19,512 nucleotides of DNA from CAYYNP01 sp964472545 (GTDB taxonomy: Bacteria; Planctomycetota; Planctomycetia; Pirellulales; Thermoguttaceae), in the NCBI GenBank assembly GCA_964472545.1, contig CAYYNP010000195.1, positions 1 through 19,512 on the forward strand, written 5' to 3'. Shown here in pieces: positions 1 to 10,100 of this stretch (the stretch's first letter is position 1; every line of letters starts with the position of its first letter). The translations under genes were made by a program, and so were the position numbers. The notes under the pieces were generated by a model. The model searched no databases. It was not told where the DNA came from and worked only from the letters and a program-made list of their open reading frames with translations.

Positions 1-429
1 CTCGCGTGCCGGCAATTCCAGGAAATCGAGTGCCGGTTGTGCGGAAAGGGAGATGTAGAAATGGCCCTTCTCGTCAAACGCGATCTTCCCGACTCTCAGA
101 TCGTCCGAAATCCACCCGGGGAAGTTGTACGTCGCTTCAACGCTCCCCGCAGCGTCTAGGGCAACCACCCGAAACTGTGGAACGATCGTAACGTAGAGCA
201 GATTATCCGGTCCAAAAGCGAGACCTCGCAGGTTTTCGTTTGATCCCAGCGATGCGTAGGCGATTCCCCCCACATGGCGACCGTCTGAATCGTATTCAGC
301 GATGATTGGGGAGGAATCCGCAGTTGCGAAGAAGCGGCCCGGTGTGAATTCCGCATGGGCCTTGTCCGCCCCCACCAACGAAACCACCACCGCGGCAGAT
401 GCCGCAGCAACTGTCGTAGACCGAAACAT
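1..429 (-). CDS. Secreted NHL/SMP-30-like beta-propeller protein (5' part, cut by window edge)
   Basis: The minus-strand frame from the ATG at 429 stays open to the window edge, giving the first 143 residues. Residues 1-26 form a clear signal peptide: MFRSTT, then an Ala/Val-rich core, then GADKAHA before EF. The mature part has strand-loop units typical of NHL or SMP-30-type propellers: LRGLAFGPDNLLYVTIV (about 65-81) and VGKIAFDEKGHFYISLS (about 115-131), each a hydrophobic strand, a turn with G/D/N, then LYV or FYI. A ribosome site, GAGG at 437-440, lies 7 bases before the ATG. The product is probably exported; its C-terminus, and so any anchor or sorting signal, is outside the window. The fold assignment rests on two repeat units, so the family is tentative, but signal peptide, ribosome site and reading frame make the gene itself convincing. 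Confidence 0.8.
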   Translation of the reverse strand, partial: MFRSTTVAAASAAVVVSLVGADKAHAEFTPGRFFATADSSPIIAEYDSDGRHVGGIAYASLGSNENLRGLAFGPDNLLYVTIVPQFRVVALDAAGSVEATYNFPGWISDDLRVGKIAFDEKGHFYISLSAQPALDFLELPARE

Positions 430-477
430 CGTCCTACCTCTTTAGTGCTAAAACCTCAATGCAAAAACGCCATCTAC

Positions 478-697
478 AGACGAAGTCTCTCCATCTTCAA
501 AACCAATAGGGAATTCGACACGCTAGACGATCATCACGGACAATGCCACAACGTCAGATTGCGCGTCGGGAAAGCTGCCTCTGGCTTAGCGCCTGGGGGT
601 AGAGGGTTCTCGTCGTAGACTCATGCCTGCTTACGATGTCGCCAACAGTACGCCAGCCCCAGTGCCCAAAACCTCTATACGTAGACGAAGTCTCTCC
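478..697. repeat. 15-bp direct repeat, two copies 205 bp apart
   Basis: AGACGAAGTCTCTCC occurs exactly at 478-492 and 683-697. Weaker similarity continues downstream of each copy (CATCTTCAAAACC against CGCCTTTGGAACT). The unit itself contains a small inverted repeat, AGAC-GAA-GTCT. Function unknown; it could be a binding site or the remains of a duplicated segment. Confidence 0.6.
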
Positions 698-721
698 GCC
701 TTTGGAACTCAAACGGATTGC

Positions 722-740
722 GGTCAACCGCACGTTGACC
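722..740. repeat. Perfect 7-bp inverted repeat (stem-loop or operator-like)
   Basis: GGTCAAC at 722-728 and GTTGACC at 734-740 are perfect complements around a 5-base loop, CGCAC. There is no T-run on either side, so a classical terminator is unlikely. A dimeric regulator site or a small RNA hairpin are both possible. The heptamer GTCAACC recurs to the right at 893, 948 and 1003. Confidence 0.45.
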
Positions 741-1011
741 TATCACCCACAGACGATCGCAATGGACCGATGCCACTACGCCAGATAGGGTGTCGTAGAC
801 GCTGCCTCGCTGTATGTTACGCCGGAAACTGCCTCACGTGGGCACATGGAAACGTACTGTCTTGCCCCAATGTCGCAAACTGCCTGGCAAATGTCAACCG
901 TCTCGCGACGGAAAAGTGGGGCAAGCACCACCCGCTAGGGTTATTAAGTCAACCCACTTCGGCGCGACCTACGCCGGGACCAAGCCTCTCGGCTAGTGAT
1001 TTGTCAACCTT

Positions 1012-1045
1012 CAGTCTTGGGGTGGCGGCAGTCTTGGGGTGGCGG
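1012..1045. repeat. 17-bp perfect tandem duplication
   Basis: CAGTCTTGGGGTGGCGG is present twice head to tail, at 1012-1028 and 1029-1045. It lies about 90 bp beyond the stop of the giant gene, outside any credible reading frame. It is probably a slippage or recombination product. Confidence 0.75.
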
Positions 1046-1093
1046 TTCTTGTGGCGTGAGCTTCCAGCTTGCGTTTCACGCTGAGTTCCAGAT

Positions 1094-1113
1094 GGCAAGC
1101 AAAGATGCTCGCC
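1094..1113 (-). terminator. Hairpin after the giant gene, possible transcription end
   Basis: Read on the minus strand, GGCGAGC, a 6-base loop (ATCTTT) and GCTTGCC form a 7-bp stem with one G-U pair. It begins about 24 bases after the TAG of the giant gene. No U-run follows, so intrinsic termination is not shown; it may instead protect the mRNA end or help Rho-dependent release. A second weaker inverted repeat (GCGTGA at 1054-1059, TCACGC at 1076-1081) lies just beyond. Confidence 0.35.
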
Positions 1114-1137
1114 CCACTTTCTAATGCCCACAGAACG

Positions 1138-4100
1138 CTAAGCCCCGTAATCTGCCAGCAAACTGTCCACCGCTTCTCGCACTAGAGGTTCGGAGGGTGA
1201 TTGGCGTCTGGAGGCGGTTTGATCGAGCGAGTCGAGCCAGTCCATCGCGTCTAGCGTCGTGGCTGAGAGTACGGATGCCACCGCCGCTCGCCCACCGAAG
1301 GGGACTTCCAGACCGGGGTTCTGTCCTCCCGGGTTCGGCGGCGAGACAAACGCCCAGTCGCCCGAGTCGTCGCGATCGAGCCCGCCAGTGCGTTGCAGGG
1401 AGTTGACCGGATCCCAGCCGAGTGGAAGCGGCGGACCGCTCCAGACGTTGTCGAGTGCGATCTGGTGGCCGTTGATCTCCACGGTCTGGCCTTCGATATG
1501 CTCCGGGGGATATCCCCAGACGACGAAATCGACCACGCTTCCCGCGGCGTCGACGATCATCACCCAGCCGACACCCGCGGTCCACCAGAGGATTTGCCCT
1601 CCCCAGTAGTGCTCGACGTCGTCCAGGTCGTCGTTGGCGTAAAGCACCTCTTTGCCGGGGATGGCGTCGGGCAACTCCCACAGTGAGAGGACCTTGGTGA
1701 CGTCTGGAGGGACCGCGCCAAACCCGTCGTTGGCCGCCACTACCCAGCCGCTGGTGTCTACGGCTGTGCTCGAGACGTTCTGAATCTCGACGTAGTCGGG
1801 GTCCCTGATGCCGACCTCGGTAATCAGCACGATCGACAACTCGATCAACCTCAACCGGTTCAGGAAGCTGGTCTGGTTGTTGCGGGCCAGCAGCACGTCG
1901 GTCACGTTGACGCGCTGATCCCGATTGTAATCGTACGACAGGTCGATCTCGGCCGGATCGAGGAAATTGCGCGGGTTGTTTCGCGGCAGCAAGAGATCGG
2001 TGGAAGTGACTTGCGCGTTGTCGGGCGAGTTGCCGGCCTCGGCCACGGCGTTGCCAAAGTAGAACACCTCGCCCGCGGGCAGCCCGAGACCCTCGGGCAA
2101 CACGGTCACTTGCAGCCACTGGTTCTGGATCGCATAGTCGTCCCAGGTGATCGTGATCCGATCGGAGTTGCCCACCCCAGCGCCCGGCCGCACCGTAACT
2201 CCGATGGGGGCCGGGCCGGTTTGCCAGTTATTCGGATCGTCGCGGTTTCCCACGCGGAAGAGGAAATCGTCGGCTGTGGGCGTGGCGGCGGGAGCGAGAA
2301 CGTCGACCATGATCCCGTTGATGCCGCGGGAGTAGCTGGTGTAGTTTGCCAGAGAGGCGGTCTGGCCCGGCCACAACGGCGTCTTGTCGGAGGCGATCGC
2401 CGCGTCGTCGGCGCCGCCGGGGTTGGGATCGTTGCCGTCGAACGCCGAATTGTTGTAGAAGACGTGACGCCCGACCACCTCCGTGACGCGCCACGGCACG
2501 ACACCCGGCGTGGGCGAATCGGCAATCCAACTTGCCGGGTCGTTTCCATCGGCAAAACCTCTTTCCAGTCGGGTTAGAGAGGCACCCCGGCCGTCCGCTG
2601 CGCGGGGCCACGGGTCGCGATCGTCGTAAGCTATTTCGTCCACGACCAAGAGCCCGTCCGCACCCAGCAGGGCGAACCTCTCGCCGGAGTTGGCCAGGGT
2701 GCGTTCGAAGGGCCCAAAAATCGGAACGCCCGCCGGAACGTCGTAACTTGCCCGGAACTCCTCGGGGGCGGTGTCTACGACCAGTGCAACGCCGTGGGCG
2801 GGGATCTTCGCAAACGCCGGAAAACTGAATTCGATGCCGTCGCTAAGACGCCAAGTCTGCCATGGGTTAAGCGGAGCGCACAGCGACGCGCTCCGATCCA
2901 TGGGGTTGTACAATTCGATGAACTCGTTCTGCCATTCGGCGTAGTCCGGATGGTACATGACCTCGCTGATCACGACCGGCCCCACCACGGCGCTCTGGGT
3001 GACGTCGACGTTGTCGCTACCCAGTGTGAGATCGCCGCCGGACATGGGATAGAACGGCCCTTCACCGTTGGGCAAGCGGGCGAACTGCCTGCTAGACGCC
3101 GTGCCGTAATCGGCGGATTGGAAGACGTAATCCACCCGGTCGGCAAACCGCGTCAGCTTGCCGGTCGAGTCGGCTTCCATTAGCCAGAGGTTCGTGTCGT
3201 CCAGAGAGAAGTCCTTCTCGCCGGTGCCGCCGAACTCGGTCAAGGGGTCGTGTAGCAGAACGCTCCCCTCGTAATGGCCCTCGTAGAAGACCACGTATCC
3301 ACCCGCGGGGATCTCGGTGCCGGGGGGAATGCGGAACTTCTGATAGTCGTCGCTCGAGTCGCTCAGCCACCAGCCGCCGACGTCGATCGGCCGGGAGGTC
3401 GTGTTGTGCAACTCGATCGCATCCACCTGCGGCCAATTCGCCTTGGTGAGCAGTTCGTTGATCACCACGTCGGGGCCCTGTCTGCCGGCGAATCCCGGCG
3501 AACCGCCGTATTCGGCGCCCAGTCGGAAGTCGACGGTGTAGTGTCCGCCGCGGGGAGCCACGATTTGCAGCGAACGGCCCTCGCCGTAGGTGGAACTCAC
3601 CCAGCGCCCGTAGTAGGTAGACAGGAGTTCCTCGCCGAAGCGGCCGAGCAGGGTAATCTGCCCGCCGCCCTCGCTGAGTTGGCCTTCGTACTCGCCGGCG
3701 ACGAGGATGCCGTCGGTCTGATAGCGCTCGCTGAACGCTTCGAGATTGTTGACGACCACCGCACGCGCGCCTGGAGCCAGTTCAGTCTCGCCAAACTCGA
3801 ACATGACGCCGCCGCCAAGTCTTACCCCCTGAAGACTAACGGACTCTCCCGAAGTGTTGAGTACCTCGATGAACCCGAAGTCGTCGGCCGTGAAACTCGG
3901 ATCGGCGGCCAGTTCCGACGCGGTGGGGTCGTACGGGTGGTAGTTCAACTCGGCGATCATCAGGCTCGGCATCGGCAACGGAGTCGAGCCGGGAGAAGGG
4001 GCACTGCCGCTCCAACCGGCGGCGTCGTTACCCCACGCGTCGATCGCAGAGCGAGACAGCGAGCGGTAGCCTCCGTCGGTCGTCGGGTACCAGGTGTCCT

Positions 4101-7100
4101 GGTAATCGATCTCGTCTTCTAGCGTACGGTCCGGCCGCAACAACTGGACGCCTTCGCCCCGGTTGCTCAACCTCCGCCGATAGCCGTCGACGAACCCGTA
4201 CGTTTCATGTGCTCCGAGCCCGTAGAAGTTGGAGAAGGCCGGCCAGGCGGCGTCGTTGGAAAGGACCACCAGCGTGTCGCCCGGGGCCAGCATGGTGTCG
4301 TCCGCGAATTCGTACTCGATGCCCCCGCGGATCGTCCAGTTGCCCAAGTCGAACCACCGCCCCGTAGGATTGTAGATCTCGATGTACTCGAGTTCGTCCG
4401 GGTTGTACGACAGGGCGGTGCTGATCGGGTCGGGAGGATGGTACATCACTTCGCTGATAATCACCGGTCCCACCCGCGGTCCGCTGTTCTCGTTGCCCAG
4501 CGTGTTGCCGACCATTGGAGTCAGCTTGCCGGAGGCATTCGGCCAGCGGCCGAACGACTCGCCAAGCCTCGCCCGGCCGAAACCGACGTAATCGACGAAG
4601 CGAATCGGTTCGTCGGGTCCGTCGGCTTGCAGCAGACACACCGTGCCGCCGGACCTTCCGGACAAACCGAACGGCTCGTAGAAGACCAGATACCCTCCCG
4701 CGGCGATCGTGGTCCCCGCCGGTATGCGGAACGTCGGGTAGTTCGCCGGCGAGTTGCTCAGATACCAACCGCCGATATCGACGGCCCGGTCGGTCGGGTT
4801 GTTGATTTCGACGGAAACCGCCTGCAACGGGCCGGGATTGCTGAGGACCTCGTTGATCACCGGACCACCGCCGGGCGCGAGGCCTTCGGCCCCCGGCGAG
4901 CCGCCGTATTCGAAGCTCGCACGCCAGTTCGACCAGTCGTTGTAATCACCCGAGAGGTCCACCACCTCCAGTGAACTCCCGGCACCGTTGGCCCGGCTCG
5001 GCCAGGGGGCGTCATCGTCCGTGGGGGAGGTGTTGCCGTACGCGAAGACGAGAATCGGGTCGCCGAACGCGTCGATGAGGCTGAGTTGGCCTACGGAATC
5101 CAGGTTGCCGTCGTACGCCCCCGCTATCTTGATCTGGCTTCCGTAGCGGGCCAGCAGCGCGGGCGGGACCCTGCCCACCACGACGAACTCGCCCGGTTCC
5201 AGCGTGTCGACGCCGCCGTCGGTGAAGTCGAACTCGATACTGCCGGAGAACCGCACGTCGGTCAGGTTGATCGTTCTTCCGCTGATGTTCTGTAGTTCCA
5301 CGAACTCGAAGTACTCTTCGCTCTTGAAGCCGGCAACTCGTTCGGCCTGCGTAGGACGGTAAGGTCTGTAGTTGATTTCGGTAATCACCAGGTTCCCCGC
5401 CACCGCACGAACCGCACGGCCCAAGGGGTCCAGCGTTGCATCGAGGTTGGCGACCAGCATGTTCAGATCGGTCTGGGAGACGATTCCGCTGCCGTCGAGG
5501 TCGCCCGGGCCGGCCGTGCCGAGATTGGCCTCCAACACGTTCCGGTCGGCGCCGTCGACCTTTCCGTTGCCGTCGATATCCCCCAGTAGGCTGCCAACGT
5601 AGAAGATCGCGTCGCCGCCGGGAACGCCGTCGCCGCTGGGCAGGTCGGTCGCGGCGTCCAGCAGATACCAGAGGCCGCTGCCCTCGGTAGGAGAGTCGCC
5701 GTCCAGGGCGTACGCGTCCAGGTCGGTGATCGTGCTGCCGTTGAGCGTCACCTTCACCCACGTCGCTTCGGCCGCCCCTTCCGCAAACGAGATGGTCATC
5801 GTGTCCGTATGCGCGCCGGTGACGGCCGTGGGAATCAGCAATGTGCCGACCTTCTCCAGACCGCCGGGGAAAGTGACCGTCTGTACGGTGACGTCGCTGG
5901 GATCGAAGCTCATCGGCTCGTCGAAGACCACCTCGATCGTCCGAATGCCCGCGGCGCCGGGATCGATCGAACCGGCGCTCTGATCTTCTCGGCCGTTGAC
6001 GCTGACGCCGATCACCGCGGGCGGGGTCATATCGACGATGGCGATGTCCACCGTACCCGGCGTCGGCGCGGCGGCCATCCAACTGGCGGCGTCGTTACCC
6101 CAGGAATCGGTCGCCACGCGGTGCAGCGACTGGCCGTCTCCGTCAGTTTCGCTGGGCCACGGGTCTGCGTCGGCGTATTCCACCACGTCTTCCGGTACGT
6201 GCGACAGCGGCCGCCCCTGTTGGACGAACGGTGAGTACGTGGGACGCTCGATTTGCACCTTCTCACCGGAGTTTGCCAACTGGCTCGAATACCCGCCCAC
6301 CAAAGGCACCGATTCCTCCAATCCGTAGTAGATGCGGAACCGGGTCAGCTTCTCAGTATCGGTCAACTCGAAGGGCACCACCACGACCGTCGAGTACGGG
6401 GCCAGCGTCGTGCCTTCGGGGAAGTCGAACTCGATCCCCTCGCGGACCTGCCAATCGCTCAGGTCCACCGTCTTCTCGGTGGGATTGAAGAACTCGACGA
6501 ACTCGAAATTGTCGGGCGTCGAACCGTCGCGCGGATCGCGAGGATGATACATGATCTCGCTGATCACGGCTTGCCGGAAGATCGACGGGCCGCTGTTCTC
6601 GGTGCCGAGCGTGCGGGTCATCATGCGGTACAGATCGCCCTGTCCGTCGGGCCAGCGGCCGAACGACTGCCCCTTCACGGCCGTGCCGAACTCCACGTGG
6701 TCGGCAAACCGCGTCAAATTCCCGGCGGCGTCGGCCTCAAGCAGCCATACGTCGTCGCCGGAAACGCCGTCCAGCGAGAAGCGGACCTGTCCGGCGGCCG
6801 GTTGGGCCGGATTGAAATCATCCTCGTCGAAGACCGCGTATCCGCCGGGCGGGATGAGCGTGCCATCGGGAATGCGGAACTTGGCGTAGTTCGTCTGTGA
6901 GTCGCTCAGATACCAGCCGCCGACGTCGACCGCCGAGAGAGTCGCATTGTAGAGTTCGATCGAATCCGTCAAGGGCGCGTTGGCGTTGGAAACCACTTCG
7001 TTGACGACCACGCGAAGTTCGGCACCCACGCCCTTCTCGCCCGGTGAACCGTCGTACTCACTGCTGGCCCGCCAGCTTGCACCGTCGTTGTAGTCGACGC

Positions 7101-10100
7101 GAGAGCTGACGATCTGAAGCGAACTCCCTTTGCCGCCGGCACGGTCGGGCCAAAGGCCGCCGTCGTCGTACTGGAAGTCGAGAATCGGCCTGCCGCCGGG
7201 GTCGCTGAGAATGATGCGTGCGCCCTCGTCGGCCAGGTTGCCCGCGTACTGGCCGGCAACGTTGACGTCGGTGCCGTAGCGCTGCTCGAAGGCCGCCCGA
7301 TTGCTGACCACCACGACGCGCTGGCCGGGATCGAGTTGCGTCACCGCGCTATCGGTGAAGTCGAACTCCACGCCCGCCCGAAGCTGCAACCCCGTCAGGT
7401 CCATCGTTTCGTGGCCGATATTCTCGATCTCGATGAACTCGAAATCGTCGCTCTCGAACCCCGCCTCCCGTTCTTCCGCCGTGGGAGTGCGTGGATTGTA
7501 GTTCAGTTCGGTGACCGCCAGGGTGACCACTTCCACCGAGCCGGGAGTGGGCATCGCGGCCATCCAACTGGCGGCGTCGTTGCCCCAGAGGCTCCTGTCG
7601 CGCCGCTGAAGCGATTGCCCCAGGCCGTCGGCAGTAGTCGGCCACGGCTCGGTGTCGCCGTAGATGATCTCGTCTTCCACGACCAGCAGCCAGATGTCCT
7701 TCTCGACTTCAGGTGGGAACTCGGGGCGCAACAGCCGCACGCGCTCGCCGCCGTTGTCTAGGCTGCCGCCATACGGCCCCACGATCCGCACGGAGTCCTC
7801 AATGCCGTAGTGTTCCACGAAAGTGGTCAACTTGGCACTGTCGCTGACCGGGAAGCCCACGATCAACAACGTGCCGTCGGCGGGCACAAGGACGCGATTT
7901 TCGTACCAGGGCGGCAACGGGCTGTCCGGGCCAAGCGGGGGCGGTGAACTGGGGAAATTGTAGCTGACCCCGCCGCCAATCTCCCAGTTGGTCATGTCTT
8001 CGGCAGTCCGGCCCGGATTGTAGATCTCGATGAACTCCAGGTCGTTGACGTCGCTACCGTTGCCGGGGTCGGGCGGGTTGTACATTACCTCGGTGATCAC
8101 CAGCGGCCCGATGCGGGGATCGCCGTTCGTGCCGCCCAGCGTGATAGTCGCCATGGGATACAGTTCATACTCGTACGTCGGCCAGCGGCCGAGCGATTCC
8201 CCCTCGGCCGTTGCGCCGAACTCGACCTGATCCACGACGCGTTCGACGTCGCCGTTCTCGTCGGCCTCGGTCAGCCAGACCTCGTCGCCGAACACGCTGT
8301 CCAAAGTGAAGTCGAAGTCGTCCTGATCGAACCACACGTATCCGTCGGCCGGGATGATCGTGCCGTCGGGAATGCGGAAGCTCTTCAGGTGGCGGGCGCT
8401 GTCGCTGAGATACCAGCCGCCGACGTCGATCGGAGCACCCGTCGGATTGTAGAGTTCGATCGAGTCGGTCCACGGCCAGTCGGAGTGGGCGAGAACTTCG
8501 TTGATCACCACGCTCGCCGAGGCTGCCGCCGTGAGCACGCCCGGTGTGCCCCCGTATTCCGCGCTGATTTGCCAGTTGTCGCCGTCCTGGTAGTTGGCCT
8601 CGGTGTCGACGATCTCCAGCGTGCTCCCGAAACCGTCTGCCCAGCGGGGCCAATCGCCGCCGAGATTGTAGCCGAAGTTGAGGATCGTCCCGTCGAAGGG
8701 ATCCTTCAAGAGGATCTGTCCGCCACGGTTCTGCAATTCGCCGTCGTACTCGCCGACCACGTTCCGCCCGGCTCCGTAGCGGGTCTCGAACGCGAAGCGG
8801 TCGTTGACCAGCAAGACGCATTGCCCGGGCTCGATCAGCGTCCGGCCGGCAAACTGATAGTGGACGACTCCACCAAGTTGCACTCCGTCCAAATCGAGCG
8901 TGTCGCGCCCCGTGTTGAGAAGCTCGATGAACTCGAAAGCGTCTCGGCTTGCGACGCCGGCGGCCTTCTCAGCCTGGCTAATCCCATAGGGATTGTAGTT
9001 CAGTTCGGTGATCCGCAAGTGATCTCGCAATACTCTAGGCACGTTGAGGCTCACGGTGAGTTCCACGGTGGCCACGTTGGAGTCGATCGTCCCGTCGTTG
9101 GCCACGTACGTGAAACTGTCGCCGCCCGTGTAGCCGGCTTCCGGCGTGTAGACGTATCCGCCGTCCGCGCTGAGTTCGACCGTCCCGTGAGACGGAGGAT
9201 CGACCAACGCCGCCGTCATGTCGTCGCCGTCGGTGTCCACGTCGTCTGTCAACACCCCGGGCGCCTCGACCGTCCAGGGCGTGTTGAGAAAGACCCACAT
9301 CGCATCGTCGCCGGCCACCGGGGCGTCGTTGACCGCTTCGACGGTAATCGTCACCACCGAAACGTTCGAGTTGCCCACGCCGTCGTTGGCCCGATAGCTG
9401 AAACTGTCGGAACCGAAGAAGTTCTCGTTAGGCGTATAACTGAACGCTCCGTCGGGCTGCAACGTTACCGTTCCGTAGGGCGGGGCATTGACCAGCGCGG
9501 CGGTGAGCGGGTCGGCGTCGGCGTCGACGTCGTTGGTCAACAATCCCGCTGCCGCGTCCACCGTCAGCGTCGAGTCCTCGCCGACCGTATAGGCGTCGTC
9601 TCGGGCGAAGGGCAATTGATCGACCGTGTTGGCAAAGTCCAGGCCGGCGTGCGTTTCGTCGTTCTCGACGGTGATCGTAAACGCCCCCGAGCCGCCGGCG
9701 ACCACCGGGACGTAGCCTTCCTGGAGAAACTGGACCACGCGATACGTGCCGGGCTGAAGATCGGTGAACGTGAAGTTCCCGTCCGCGTCGGTTACGGCCT
9801 TCGGCGATTCCGGGATGGCCTCGAACAGGTAGGCGCTATTGGCGAATTGGGCCCCCACGATCACTCGGTCGCCCATCTCCGAAACCGACATGCCGAAGCT
9901 GTCCCAAGCCTCGGGGACCGGATTGGCAAAGGTCTGCAACAACTCGCCCGTGGCTCCGTCGAAGAGATAAGCGGCCCCGCCGTTGCCGTCACCCAAACCG
10001 TCCCAACGGAAGTCCCATCGGGCGCCCACCAGCGCATCGTTGCCCAACGCCGCGACGCAATAGCCGAACTGCTCGCCGGGAGCCGGCGTGGGGCTGGTCA

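Larger units (their letters stand above)
413..800. repeat. GTCGTAGAC nonamer, three direct copies
   Basis: GTCGTAGAC is present at 413-421 (within the start of the left-hand gene), 612-620 and 792-800. The shorter core CGTAGAC also occurs at 680-686, directly ahead of one copy of the 15-bp repeat. Three exact nonamers in under 400 bp is more than expected by chance, but spacing is irregular (199 and 180 bp) and no function is evident. Confidence 0.4.
430..1137. other. 708-bp gene-free, repeat-bearing intergenic region
   Basis: No frame here gives a believable protein. The longest open frame (623-1084, plus) is rich in Cys, Pro and Arg with no hydrophobic pattern, and no ribosome site is evident. 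The stretch instead holds short repeats, listed separately: a 15-bp direct repeat, a nonamer present three times (one copy inside the gene to the left), a 17-bp tandem duplication, a 7-bp perfect stem-loop and a hairpin just past the stop of the giant gene. The genes on both sides are on the minus strand, so the region holds the 3' end of the giant transcript and the promoter of the left-hand gene. I could not pick a promoter with confidence. Decayed coding or mobile DNA is possible. Confidence 0.6.

Noticed and set aside
623..1084. A 153-codon plus-strand frame in the left intergenic region
   Set aside because: It has no ribosome site, is Cys/Pro/Arg-rich with no plausible domain, and runs through the 17-bp tandem duplication and the repeats.
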